A stretch of 50,819 bases of DNA from Algoriphagus sp. (GTDB lineage: Bacteria > Bacteroidota > Bacteroidia > Cytophagales > Cyclobacteriaceae): assembly GCF_024305035.1 (NCBI RefSeq), contig NZ_JAMWZB010000036.1, positions 1 to 50,819 of the forward strand, given 5' to 3'. The position numbers were made by a program, and so were the translations under genes. Below are positions 35,107-43,657 of the stretch, piece after piece. The notes below the pieces were generated by a model that saw only the letters and a program-made list of their open reading frames with translations, ran no database searches and had not been told where the DNA came from. Within the stretch, counting starts at the first letter, position 1. Each line of letters opens with the position of its first letter.

Positions 35107-35553
35107 TTAGCCGACCTCGATTGCTTTTTTGTTTTCACTGACTTTCAGTGCGTTTTTTGGAAGGACGATTTTTAAGAGTCCATTTTCATAAGTGGCGTCG
35201 ATCGCTTCTTGCCGGATATTTTCTGGTAGCGCAAATGCACGACGGATGCTGGAGTAAGAGAATTCTTTCTTTCGATAGTTTTCTTTTTCCTCTTCTTTTT
35301 TGTGCTCCTTTTCGGCTGAAATACTCAGTACGCCCTCGTTGACTTCTACTTTAAAGTCCTTCTTTTCAAATCCCGGTGCCGATAGTTCGAGTTTGAATTC
35401 TTTTTCATTCTCGATCACATTGGCAGAGGGAACCTCCACGGTTTTATCCGGGAACCAAAATTTCTCTTCCCAATCAAAGGGATTTTCTGCTCCAAAGAAG
35501 TCCTGAACCATTTTGGGCCAGAAACCTCCGTTTCTTTTAGCTAACGTGCCCAT
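35107..35553 (-). CDS. Small heat-shock protein (Hsp20/alpha-crystallin)
   Basis: A 148-residue ATP-independent chaperone that holds unfolding proteins. The alpha-crystallin domain covers about residues 40-138 (ENEKEFKLELSAPGFEKKDF, VLSISAEKEHKKEE, RRAFALP) and ends with the conserved A/G-x-L motif in YENGLLKIVLPK; a short C-terminal tail KALKVSENKKAIEV follows. Normal length. Single gene with a terminator downstream; no CIRCE or other heat-shock operator found upstream. Confidence 0.94.
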   Translation of the reverse strand: MGTLAKRNGGFWPKMVQDFFGAENPFDWEEKFWFPDKTVEVPSANVIENEKEFKLELSAPGFEKKDFKVEVNEGVLSISAEKEHKKEEEKENYRKKEFSYSSIRRAFALPENIRQEAIDATYENGLLKIVLPKNALKVSENKKAIEVG

Positions 35554-35815
35554 AGCTTTATTTCATTTTGTTGAGTTAAAGCTAAGTTGATTCCAAGGCT
35601 TTTGCTATGATAAAAGTCACATAATAAGCTGATTATTACGTGTTTTTATTATTTATTTATTTAAAATGAACCTACCAGTTGAACCTTCACTTTATGGATA
35701 GTGACAAAGCGAAATTCTTGAAGAGGAAATCATCCTATTTCATGGGTTGGAAAATTGAATTTTTGATTAAAAGCGAAAAGAATTGTATTTTCCATCTTAC
35801 TGAAAATTTTCCGCC

Positions 35816-36919
35816 ATGATTGATTTTTCCCGAAGAAATAGCCTCAAAACCATTGGTTTAGCAGCAGGTGTCACCTATTTAAATCCGATGTCTTTTATAC
35901 CAGCAAAAAACAAGAAGATGAAAGATAAACTTGGGGTGGCCTTGGTCGGCTTGGGGTATTACAGCACGGATCTTTTAGCTCCTGCTTTACAAATGACCAA
36001 CCATTGTTACCTGGCTGGAATAGTGACGGGCACACCGGAAAAAGAGAAAATCTGGATGGACAAATATGGGATTCCGGAGAAAAACGTGTACAACTACACC
36101 AACTTTGACACGATCAAGGACAATCCGGACATCGATGTGGTGTATGTGGTTTTGCCTCCATCCATGCACCGCGAATATGTGGAGCGTGCCGCTGCCGCAA
36201 AAAAAGAGGTATGGTGCGAAAAACCCATGGCTGTCACTGCCGAGGAATGCCAATCCATGATCGATGCCTGCCAATCCAATGGGGTGAGCTTGGCCATCGG
36301 GTATCGCTGTCAGCACGAGCCAAACACTTTGGAGTATCAGCGAATTGTCAAAAAAGGTTTGTTAGGCTCTGTAAACCGCGTAGAATGTGCCGCAGGCTAT
36401 CGGGAAAATCGAACCAATCACTGGAAGCAAAAACGTGAAATGGGAGGAGGTGTAATTTATGACATGGGCGTCTATTCTATTCAAGGAGCTCGATTGGGAT
36501 CAGATCTCGAGCCCATCGCAGTCAAATCCGCTAAAATTTGGACCGAACGACCAGAAATTTACCAAAATGGCTTAGGTGAAATTGTAGAAGCTGAATTGGA
36601 ATTTCCCGATGGAGTGACCGCTTGGATAAAAACGAGTTTTGCAGAGAATATCAATTTCTTGAATATTCATTGTGAAAAGGGAGATATTGAAATAGCCCCT
36701 TTTCAGGCCTATGCCGGAATCAAGGGGAAAAGCCCACTCGGAGAGATCAATTTCCCCTATGAGGTGCCTTGGCAGCAAGCCAATCAGATGGATCAGGATG
36801 CGTTGTCCATCATGAACAATCAACCCATGAAGGTGCCCGGAGAAGAAGGAAAACGGGATATTCGAATTGTAGAGGCGATTCTGGAATCAGCGGAGATTGG
36901 AAAACGGGTTGTGATCTAG
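35816..36919 (+). CDS. Tat-type Gfo/Idh/MocA family oxidoreductase
   Basis: A 367-residue NAD(P)-dependent sugar oxidoreductase. The N-terminus FSRRNSLKTIGLAAG is a twin-arginine signal, so the folded cofactor-loaded enzyme would be exported. Rossmann strand LGVALVGLGYYSTDLL, the family motif EVWCEKPMAV and the catalytic-type region GGGVIYDMGVYSIQGARL are present. Glucose-fructose oxidoreductase-type enzymes use tightly bound NADP; substrate unknown. The stop lies 2 bp from that of the convergent alcohol dehydrogenase-like gene. Stands alone on the plus strand. Confidence 0.9.
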   Translation: MIDFSRRNSLKTIGLAAGVTYLNPMSFIPAKNKKMKDKLGVALVGLGYYSTDLLAPALQMTNHCYLAGIVTGTPEKEKIWMDKYGIPEKNVYNYTNFDTIKDNPDIDVVYVVLPPSMHREYVERAAAAKKEVWCEKPMAVTAEECQSMIDACQSNGVSLAIGYRCQHEPNTLEYQRIVKKGLLGSVNRVECAAGYRENRTNHWKQKREMGGGVIYDMGVYSIQGARLGSDLEPIAVKSAKIWTERPEIYQNGLGEIVEAELEFPDGVTAWIKTSFAENINFLNIHCEKGDIEIAPFQAYAGIKGKSPLGEINFPYEVPWQQANQMDQDALSIMNNQPMKVPGEEGKRDIRIVEAILESAEIGKRVVI

Positions 36920-36921
36920 GA

Positions 36922-37890
36922 TCAAATTTCAGGGTCCATTTTTACGATGACGTTTCCGATTTTCTTTCCTTGAGAAACATAGGAATAGGCTTCCTGGATT
37001 TCAGCCAATGAAATCACCCGATCAATCAAGGGATTGAACTGCTTTTTAAGCAGAAGTTCGCTCATCAGTGAAAGCGATCCTTGTAGGTCTTGCGGAATGG
37101 GGAAAATGACTTTTTTCTTGCTTAAAATGGGGGTAATCAGTGAAAGGAAAATATTTTCCCAATTAGGGCCTAACTCGGATGAAAGATAGGATCCTTTTGG
37201 AAAGAGTAAGGGCCTGCAAATCGTAAATCTACTTTTCCCTACCGAGTCCAAAATGGCGTGAAATTGTTCTCCGCATTCCAAAAAGTTTTCCTTGGATCCA
37301 TCAATTACCCGATCAGCACCTAAGGCTTTCACCCGATCCGCCTGACCTAAGCTTACCGCGGTCACATGGATACGCTTGGCTTTGAGAAGCTGAATTGCAG
37401 CCGAACCAATTCCACCCGTTCCGCCGATAACCAAGGCTCTGTCCTCAGGTTGTAAGTCGAGTTTATTGATAAAATTGATGGCGTAATGGGCTCCTTCAAT
37501 ACACGCAGCGGCAATGATTGGATCTAGATCTGCTGGAAGTTTTTGGATATGATTAAAAGCCTTGGTGCAAAAATACTCTGCATGACTTCCTATCCCATTG
37601 TCTTTCATTCCCCAGACCATTTCGCCCTCTTCAAAGTCACTGACTAGATTTCCCACCTTAGTGACTTTACCAGTAAAATCGGTTCCCGGAATCGGGTTTC
37701 GGGGTCTGGGCCATCCTACAAAAAGCCGCATAATCCATGGCCAGCCTGTCAAAACTGCAAGGTCTGTTCGGTTTACCGAGCAGGCCAAAACTTTGATTTG
37801 AACTTCATCAGATTTCGGCTCGGGAATCGGGAGTTCTTTAATGGAGATTGCTGAAAAATCAGTGTATTCTGTCCGGTAAACAGCTTTCAT
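36922..37890 (-). CDS. Zinc-independent MDR-family NAD(P)-dependent dehydrogenase/quinone reductase
   Basis: A 322-residue medium-chain reductase. Catalytic domain: PGTDFTGKVTKVGNL and EGEMVWGM; Rossmann domain: ALVIGGTGGIGSAAIQLLKA and VTAVSLGQADRVKALGADRVID. The structural-zinc cysteine cluster is absent, as in quinone oxidoreductase-like members. Reduces or oxidises small carbonyls or quinones. Last gene of a minus-strand unit: Gfo/Idh gene (38328-39431), VOC protein, this gene, spaced by 37 and 28 bp. Confidence 0.88.
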   Translation of the reverse strand: MKAVYRTEYTDFSAISIKELPIPEPKSDEVQIKVLACSVNRTDLAVLTGWPWIMRLFVGWPRPRNPIPGTDFTGKVTKVGNLVSDFEEGEMVWGMKDNGIGSHAEYFCTKAFNHIQKLPADLDPIIAAACIEGAHYAINFINKLDLQPEDRALVIGGTGGIGSAAIQLLKAKRIHVTAVSLGQADRVKALGADRVIDGSKENFLECGEQFHAILDSVGKSRFTICRPLLFPKGSYLSSELGPNWENIFLSLITPILSKKKVIFPIPQDLQGSLSLMSELLLKKQFNPLIDRVISLAEIQEAYSYVSQGKKIGNVIVKMDPEI

Positions 37891-37918
37891 AAGTAAAGTT
37901 AAAAAGAATGATCCGCTC

Positions 37919-38290
37919 TCAAATATGTTGATCGATCAAAATGGCATTGCCATCGGGATCAAAGAAAAGAATACTCCCTGGCCCACTGACAGTTGGATCA
38001 GTTTCTTGGGCGAGCTTGATGCCTTTGGATTGGAGTTCATTTTGGATACTTCTTATATCATCAAAGTTTTCGACTAGTCCCGCATTTTGATCCCAACCTG
38101 GATTGAAGGTGAGGATGTTTTTTTTAAACATTTCATGAAAAAGACCGATCAAGGTCTGCTCATTTTTCATGATGAGGTAGTTTTGTTTTTCGCTTCCAGC
38201 AAAAACGCTAAACCCTAGGTGTTCATAAAATTCCTTGGAGGCTTGGAGGTTTTTGACGGATAGGCTAATGGAAAAGGCGCCGAGTTTCAT
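37919..38290 (-). CDS. VOC (glyoxalase/bleomycin-resistance fold) protein
   Basis: A 123-residue single vicinal-oxygen-chelate domain protein: FSISLSVKNLQASKEFYEHL, LGLFHEMF-like middle strand (LIGLFHEMFK) and GPGSILFFDPDGNAILID. The family includes glyoxalases, dioxygenases and antibiotic-binding proteins; metal-ligand residues are not enough to choose. Lies 28 bp before the MDR dehydrogenase, so probably co-expressed. Confidence 0.88.
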   Translation of the reverse strand: MKLGAFSISLSVKNLQASKEFYEHLGFSVFAGSEKQNYLIMKNEQTLIGLFHEMFKKNILTFNPGWDQNAGLVENFDDIRSIQNELQSKGIKLAQETDPTVSGPGSILFFDPDGNAILIDQHI

Positions 38291-38327
38291 AAGCGTGGGG
38301 AGTTTGGGTTTTGAAATTTAAGTTATT

Positions 38328-39431
38328 TTAATCGAGTAACACCGTTTTCCCTTTCTCGGCACTTTCCTTAGCAGCATCCAAGATTTCCATCACGATCAGG
38401 TTATTTTCCAAGGAATAAAGGTCAAATTCAGGAAGTTGAATCTCTTTTCTGACAACAGCTTTTAGTAATAAAAAAGGATCGGGATAAGGAGGGTCGAGTT
38501 CGGGTAGTTCAACGGTTTCTTCTTGAAAACCATCATAGCCCTCTGCCAATCGAGTTCGAAGTTGATTTCGATTATCCGCGTAAAGAGCGCCTTTTTCCGC
38601 ATAGATTTCCATGTCTTTTCTGCCCATGGGCCAGTTCCAAGAAGCTTGAATGATCAATTGCTTGTCCGGATAGTTGACGATGATCGTGGCATCATCCTCT
38701 ACCTTAGGATTATTTTCAGGCTGGAGCTGCTGAGTGATGGCGGTGACAGACAGGGGGCGCTCCCCATTTGTAAGCCAGGTCATCAGATTTGCTCCATAGC
38801 AGCCAAAGTCCATCAAAGCACCACCACCGTTGAGTTTGGGATCGGTCAGCCATTCTAAAAACTCCGGGCCGACCCCGATTTTTTTGGGACCTCTGTGCCC
38901 GTCTCGGACGATGACTTTTATTGCTTTGCCAAATTCGCCTGATTCCAAGATTTCCTTGGCTTGGTGATTGGTTGGATACCAGCTTGTTTCGTAATTGGTG
39001 AGTAGGTGAATCTGATGTTTTTTGGCCAGATTTGCCATTTCTTGGGCATGCTCTAAACTGACTGCAAGCGGTTTTTCAACCATGACGTGAATGCCTCGTG
39101 GAGCAGCGGCTTGGACGATTTTAAGATGGTCAAAGGTATTTCCAAAGGCAGTCACCGCCTCGGGTTGGGTTTCTTTCAGCATTTTTTCCAAATCCTCAAA
39201 GACCAAATCCATTGAAAACCCGTATTGACGAGCATATTTTTCTGCTAATTCCTGATTTGATTCGGAAATTCCTACCAATTCAAAATCGCCCCGATCAATA
39301 GCTGAAAGGACCCAGCCTACATGGCCGTGGGTGAGGCCGGCAACAGCTAATTTGAGTTTTTTTTCTTGCCCTAGCGCTAAGGCAATAGGGATGTAAAACA
39401 AGAAAACAAATAGGGATAGACTTTTCTTCAT
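38328..39431 (-). CDS. Exported Gfo/Idh/MocA family oxidoreductase
   Basis: A second 367-residue Gfo/Idh/MocA protein, with a Sec-type signal peptide (1-21, ending ALALGQ) rather than a Tat one. NAD-binding LKLAVAGLTHGHVGWVLSAI (a variant of GxGxxG), the EKP motif in IHVMVEKPLAV, and GGGALMDFGCYGANLMTWL. Equal length to the gene at 35816 but clearly a different subfamily. First gene of a three-gene unit with the VOC and MDR proteins. A Sec signal on a Rossmann enzyme is odd, though common in Bacteroidota annotations. Confidence 0.9.
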   Translation of the reverse strand: MKKSLSLFVFLFYIPIALALGQEKKLKLAVAGLTHGHVGWVLSAIDRGDFELVGISESNQELAEKYARQYGFSMDLVFEDLEKMLKETQPEAVTAFGNTFDHLKIVQAAAPRGIHVMVEKPLAVSLEHAQEMANLAKKHQIHLLTNYETSWYPTNHQAKEILESGEFGKAIKVIVRDGHRGPKKIGVGPEFLEWLTDPKLNGGGALMDFGCYGANLMTWLTNGERPLSVTAITQQLQPENNPKVEDDATIIVNYPDKQLIIQASWNWPMGRKDMEIYAEKGALYADNRNQLRTRLAEGYDGFQEETVELPELDPPYPDPFLLLKAVVRKEIQLPEFDLYSLENNLIVMEILDAAKESAEKGKTVLLD

Positions 39432-39501
39432 GGAAAGGATTCTTTTTACAGGTTTAAGTTAGGGTATTTTGAGGTTTAATGCCCTGATTAGCCTCTGAAG
39501 T

Positions 39502-39729
39502 TCAACTTTTCGCCAAAAGCAGCTGAAATTCCAATGCCCCGCAGGGCTGAAATTCATCCTCGGCTAAATCCTCAAAAATCTCTTCATCAAATTCCATTTC
39601 TGTTTTTTCGATTTTCCCATCTGGATGGACGATGAGTTCGGTTCCGGTGAAATCTTCAGGGTTCACCATCACTAAAACCTGATAATCGTCAAAAATGCGC
39701 TTAAAATACTGTGCAATCGCTTTGGCCAT
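39502..39729 (-). CDS. Small acidic hypothetical protein
   Basis: A 75-residue cytoplasmic protein: basic start MAKAIAQYFKRIFDDYQVLV, then a very acidic stretch EMEFDEEIFEDLAEDEF and a hydrophobic C-terminal helix ALEFQLLLAKS. No motif recognised. It is 22 bp downstream of the secreted hypothetical at 39752, so they may share a transcript. Confidence 0.6.
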   Translation of the reverse strand: MAKAIAQYFKRIFDDYQVLVMVNPEDFTGTELIVHPDGKIEKTEMEFDEEIFEDLAEDEFQPCGALEFQLLLAKS

Positions 39730-39751
39730 GATTTTCTTGTAAAACTACAAA

Positions 39752-40300
39752 TTAGCGATTGGATGTGATCGCATTATTTTGATAAATGACTGCTGTAGGG
39801 GGATTTTGGGTTTCTTGGATTCTTCGAAATAAAAACATGGCCTGAGCTAAAAAATCACTTTCCTCATAGGTTTTTGTAGGGGTAAAAGCGTGGTTTTTGA
39901 CCAAAAAAACCGGTCCATAGGTTCCAGTAATTTCATACCCATTAGCTGATTTTTTTCGCTTTAATTTGATCTCCGAACCATCTTGAAACTCAATTCTCGC
40001 ATTGCCAAAGAAAAACCCACCCCTTCCTCGGGCAACTTGAAGATCAGACATTTGATCCACGATACGGATATCTTTAATGAAAGGCCTATTGCGATGGTAA
40101 AAAAGACGATAATTCTTTTCTTCTGACTCCAATTCGGCATAGCGAAATCCCGGATCAACTTTTAATTTAGCCTCTTCCCCTTTAGGATTTTGATAATTAA
40201 CTTCAATCATCGGGATTTCCCAAGTAGAGGAACTTTGTGCCTTTACCCAATAACAAGAGAGAAGGAGTACAGCTGTCGAGAGGATGGTTTTGGATTTCAT
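39752..40300 (-). CDS. Secreted hypothetical protein
   Basis: A 182-residue protein from the ATG at 40300; the codon seven residues upstream is less likely because the leader MKSKTILSTAVLLLSCYWVKA starts cleanly there. A signal peptide ends at VKAQ. The mature part is beta-rich with KLKVDPGFRYAEL, GRGGFFFGNARIEF and a C-terminal helix DFLAQAMFLFRRIQET. No family recognised. Divergent from the trp leader, with 166 bp between them. Confidence 0.65.
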   Translation of the reverse strand: MKSKTILSTAVLLLSCYWVKAQSSSTWEIPMIEVNYQNPKGEEAKLKVDPGFRYAELESEEKNYRLFYHRNRPFIKDIRIVDQMSDLQVARGRGGFFFGNARIEFQDGSEIKLKRKKSANGYEITGTYGPVFLVKNHAFTPTKTYEESDFLAQAMFLFRRIQETQNPPTAVIYQNNAITSNR

Positions 40301-40448
40301 GGTCAAAGAGTTTGGATTCAAAGTTTTTACGCAGGAGCAAATAAGAAAGTTTTCGGTGCCAAATTGAGGATTTCAAGTCCATGATTGTGGATTGAAAAAA
40401 AAATGATCAAAATATGTTGAATTTGCTTTTTCTTTTCGGTTCCCTTCC

Positions 40449-40456
40449 TAAATTTG
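40449..40456 (+). promoter_or_regulatory. -7 promoter box of the trp operon (TAAATTTG)
   Basis: Perfect TANNTTTG box. A TTTG 23 bp upstream (to 40425) is a stretched -33. Transcription would start near 40461-40463, only about 5 nt before the leader-peptide ATG. Confidence 0.6.
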
Positions 40457-40466
40457 CCGAAGTCTT

Positions 40467-40544
40467 ATGAAAACAACTGCAAACAACTATTGGTGGTGGC
40501 ATACTGAAACTTTCCCGGGGAAAGCACAGAAAGCCCTTGCCTAA
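40467..40544 (+). CDS. trpL: Tryptophan operon leader peptide
   Basis: A 25-codon ORF starting MKTTANNYWWWHTE and ending KALA, with three consecutive TGG codons (40491-40499). It ends 25 nt before the attenuator stem and is followed by trpE. Ribosome stalling at the Trp codons when charged tRNA-Trp is scarce would change folding of the downstream RNA. It is the classical architecture of ribosome-mediated attenuation. Confidence 0.93.
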   Translation: MKTTANNYWWWHTETFPGKAQKALA

Positions 40545-40601
40545 AATTGAAAGCAAGAACTATATAATTGGCTTACTGGTTTCCCCGGTAAGCCTTTTTT
40601 T
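40515..40601 (+). promoter_or_regulatory. trp attenuator: antiterminator and terminator
   Basis: Terminator: GGCTTACTGG (40570-40579), 5-nt loop, CCGGTAAGCC (40585-40594), then seven T. Antiterminator: CCGGGGAAA (40515-40523, inside the leader ORF) is perfectly complementary to TTTCCCCGG (40580-40588), which is the loop plus start of the 3' arm, so the two folds exclude each other. A minor CTTGC/GCAAG stem (40536-40557) lies between. Confidence 0.88.
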
Positions 40602-40621
40602 ATGTCTAAAATTAACCACCC

Positions 40622-42034
40622 ATGAACCACGTTAAATTTCCGATTCTGACCACTTACAAAAAGCGACTGGCTGATACGATCACTCCGGTGAGTATTTATC
40701 TTCAAATTCGAGATCGATTTGCCAATCCCATTTTGTTGGAAAGCTCCGATTATCATGGTCAAGAGAATAGTTACTCTTACATCTGCTTTAACCCGCTGGC
40801 GACTTTTTCTTTCAACAATGGAAAGGTCTCTGAGAAGTTGCCTAATGGAGATGAATTAGCTTATGAAGTAACTTCAGAAAAACCGCTAATGGATCATTTG
40901 AGAGCATTTGGGAATAAATTTGATCCTACTCCGGATAAATTTAAGTTTAGTACCAATGGACTTTTTGGCTACATCCAGTATGATACCGTGGGCTGGTTTG
41001 AGGATATCAAGCTAAGTAAAACTCAGCCCAATGAAATCCCGATGATGGACTACTCCATGTATCAAAATATCATTGTGGTGGATCATTACAAAAATGAATT
41101 GCATCTATTTGAGCATCGAGTAGCTGGGGCGGAAAATCCCGAATACATGCCTGAAATAGAGCAATTACTTAACAATAAAAATATTCCCGCCTATTCCTTC
41201 AAAAAAGTAGGGGAGGAAGTTTCCAACTACACCGACGAGGAGTTTCTCAAAATCCTGAATCAAGGTCGGGAACATTGTTTCCGGGGGGATGTCTTCCAAA
41301 TTGTGCTTTCCAGACGCTTTACCACTGAATTTAAAGGGGATGAATTCAATGTCTATCGTGCCTTGCGTTCGGTCAATCCATCTCCTTATCTATTCTATTT
41401 TGACTATGGTTCTTTCAAGGTATTTGGAAGTTCGCCAGAAGCACAAATCGTGGTCAAAAACCGAAAGGCCACCATTTTTCCCATTGCTGGAACATTCCGA
41501 CGCACAGGAAATGATGAAGATGATGCAGAATTGGCAAAAAAGCTTTTTGATGATCCCAAGGAAAATTCAGAACATGTGATGCTAGTGGATCTGGCCCGAA
41601 ATGACCTTTCTCGTTCCTCAGATGTAGTTAACGTGGACGTTTTTAAAGAAATCCAATACTATTCCCATGTCATTCATTTGGTATCCAAGGTGACCGGAGA
41701 ATTGCCAGAAGGAACCAATCCCCTTCAACTTGTAGCGGATACTTTTCCTGCCGGAACGCTCTCAGGTGCTCCCAAATACCGAGCAATGGAACTCATTGAT
41801 GAGTTAGAAAACATCAGCCGGCAGTTTTACGGAGGAGCGATTGGTTACTTAGGTTTTAACGGTGATTTCAATCATGCCATTTTGATAAGATCCTTTGTAT
41901 CAGAAAATAATCAACTGCGATTCCAGGCGGGTGCTGGCGTGGTGGCCAAATCTTCCATCCCCTCCGAGCTTCAAGAAGTAGCCAATAAATTGGAAGCATT
42001 AAGAGTAGCCCTTCGAGCTGCTGAAACTATTTGA
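40622..42034 (+). CDS. trpE: Anthranilate synthase component I
   Basis: Converts chorismate and ammonia (from TrpG) to anthranilate, first step of Trp synthesis. The 470-residue protein has the feedback-site motif LLES at 38-41, and the chorismate-binding core with RGDVFQIVLSRRF, SPEAQIVVKNRKATIFPIAGT, ENSEHVMLVDLARNDLSR and TFPAGTLSGAPKYRAMELID. Complete. First structural gene of trpEGDCFBA, behind the attenuator; trpG follows after 12 bp. Confidence 0.97.
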   Translation: MNHVKFPILTTYKKRLADTITPVSIYLQIRDRFANPILLESSDYHGQENSYSYICFNPLATFSFNNGKVSEKLPNGDELAYEVTSEKPLMDHLRAFGNKFDPTPDKFKFSTNGLFGYIQYDTVGWFEDIKLSKTQPNEIPMMDYSMYQNIIVVDHYKNELHLFEHRVAGAENPEYMPEIEQLLNNKNIPAYSFKKVGEEVSNYTDEEFLKILNQGREHCFRGDVFQIVLSRRFTTEFKGDEFNVYRALRSVNPSPYLFYFDYGSFKVFGSSPEAQIVVKNRKATIFPIAGTFRRTGNDEDDAELAKKLFDDPKENSEHVMLVDLARNDLSRSSDVVNVDVFKEIQYYSHVIHLVSKVTGELPEGTNPLQLVADTFPAGTLSGAPKYRAMELIDELENISRQFYGGAIGYLGFNGDFNHAILIRSFVSENNQLRFQAGAGVVAKSSIPSELQEVANKLEALRVALRAAETI

Positions 42035-42046
42035 ACCTATTGAACC

Positions 42047-42613
42047 ATGAAAATACTGGTACTTGATAATTACGACTCCTTCACTTATAACCTGGTGTAT
42101 ATTATTCGACAGCTGGGCTATGGAGATCACATGGATGTCTTTCGAAATGATAAAATTTCGATTGAAGACGTTGCTCATTACGATAAAATTCTACTTTCCC
42201 CCGGTCCGGGAGTCCCCTCGGAAGCGGGAATCATGCCTGAACTGCTCCAACGATATTCAGCCGAAAAATCTATCTTGGGAGTTTGCCTAGGCCATCAGGC
42301 GATTGGCGAAGCTTTTGGCGGAAGTTTGATTAATCTTTCTGAAGTTTTACATGGCGTAGCTTCTGCTGTGGAGGTGGAAAAAGATTTGCTTTTTGAGGGA
42401 ATCCCCAATACTTTTCCCATTGGAAGATATCATTCTTGGGTCATCGATGAATCTACCCTTTCATCAAATTTAGAAGTGATCGCAAGAACTCCCGATCAAC
42501 AAATCATGGCCGTTCGCCACAAACAGTTTGCAGTACGTGGAGTTCAGTTTCATCCGGAAAGTATCCTGACCGAAAATGGAGTTAGAATCATTCAAAACTG
42601 GTTGGAATCCTGA
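42047..42613 (+). CDS. trpG: Anthranilate synthase component II (glutamine amidotransferase)
   Basis: 188-residue class I glutamine amidotransferase providing ammonia to TrpE. Catalytic triad visible: C80 in GVCLGHQAIG, H169 and E171 in VQFHPES; the oxyanion strand SPGPGVPSEAG is present. Stand-alone, not fused to trpD. Lies 12 bp after trpE and 24 bp before trpD. Confidence 0.96.
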   Translation: MKILVLDNYDSFTYNLVYIIRQLGYGDHMDVFRNDKISIEDVAHYDKILLSPGPGVPSEAGIMPELLQRYSAEKSILGVCLGHQAIGEAFGGSLINLSEVLHGVASAVEVEKDLLFEGIPNTFPIGRYHSWVIDESTLSSNLEVIARTPDQQIMAVRHKQFAVRGVQFHPESILTENGVRIIQNWLES

Positions 42614-42637
42614 ATTCTGCCCAAAATCATTCCTAAA

Positions 42638-43648
42638 ATGAAAGAGATTTTAAATCAACTGATTGAGCATAAAACACTGAGTCAAGGCCAAGCCAGGGAA
42701 GTACTCAAAAACCTGGCGACGGGGGCATACAATTCCTCTCAAGTGGCTGCATTTATGACCGTATACCTGATGCGTTCGATTACGGTCGAGGAGTTGCGTG
42801 GGTTTAGGGAAGCTATGCTCGAACTCTGTGTTCCAGTCCAGATTTCTGAATATGACGCTATGGATTTATGCGGCACAGGAGGGGATGGAAAGGATACGTT
42901 TAATATCTCAACACTTTCTTCTTTTGTCGTCGCAGGTGCCGGTCAACATGTTGCCAAACATGGCAACACAGGAGTTTCTTCAATTTGCGGCTCATCAAAT
43001 TTGTTGGCTTATTTTGGCTATGAGTTTACCCATGATATTAGCGAAATCAGACGTTCGCTTGACCAGGTAGGGATTTGCTTTCTGCATGCCCCGCTATTCC
43101 ATCCCGCGATGAGGAATGTGGCTCCGATTCGAAAAGAACTCGGCGTCAAAACCTTTTTTAACATGCTAGGTCCAATGGTGAATCCGAGCTTTCCCAAAAA
43201 GCAATTGGTCGGCGTATTCAGTTTAGAGTTAGCCCGTCTTTATGCTTACCTCTATCAGGAAAGTGATGCGCAATTTTCCATTCTTCATGCTTTGGATGGT
43301 TATGATGAAATTTCGCTTACAGGAGATTTTAAAATGATTTCTAATTCAGGGGAAAAGCTTTTTAATCCGGAGCAGATCGGTCTTTCTAAGCTAAAGGCAG
43401 CAGAAATTAAAGGGGGAGCAACGGTTCAGGAATCTGCTAAAATTTTCGAAAACATCCTTAAAGGAAAAGGAACTAACCCTCAAAATGAAGTCGTTTTAGC
43501 CAATTCGGCAGCTGCATTAGTCACTGCAAATCCATCGTTAACCTTTGCAGAGGCAGTGGTCCGGGCAAGAGAAGTCTTGATGAGCGGTAAGGCACTTGAT
43601 GTCTTTAATGGGTTAGTCAATCCAAAAACTTCTGTTTCATTTGCTTAA
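42638..43648 (+). CDS. trpD: Anthranilate phosphoribosyltransferase
   Basis: Transfers phosphoribosyl from PRPP to anthranilate. The 336-residue protein shows the PRPP motif LCGTGGDGKDTFNIST, KHGNTGVSSICGSSNLL and the anthranilate-binding HPAMRNVAPIRKELG block (R in NVAPIRKELG). Normal length, start ATG 42638. trpC follows 9 bp downstream. Confidence 0.96.
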   Translation: MKEILNQLIEHKTLSQGQAREVLKNLATGAYNSSQVAAFMTVYLMRSITVEELRGFREAMLELCVPVQISEYDAMDLCGTGGDGKDTFNISTLSSFVVAGAGQHVAKHGNTGVSSICGSSNLLAYFGYEFTHDISEIRRSLDQVGICFLHAPLFHPAMRNVAPIRKELGVKTFFNMLGPMVNPSFPKKQLVGVFSLELARLYAYLYQESDAQFSILHALDGYDEISLTGDFKMISNSGEKLFNPEQIGLSKLKAAEIKGGATVQESAKIFENILKGKGTNPQNEVVLANSAAALVTANPSLTFAEAVVRAREVLMSGKALDVFNGLVNPKTSVSFA

Positions 43649-43657
43649 ACATTGATT

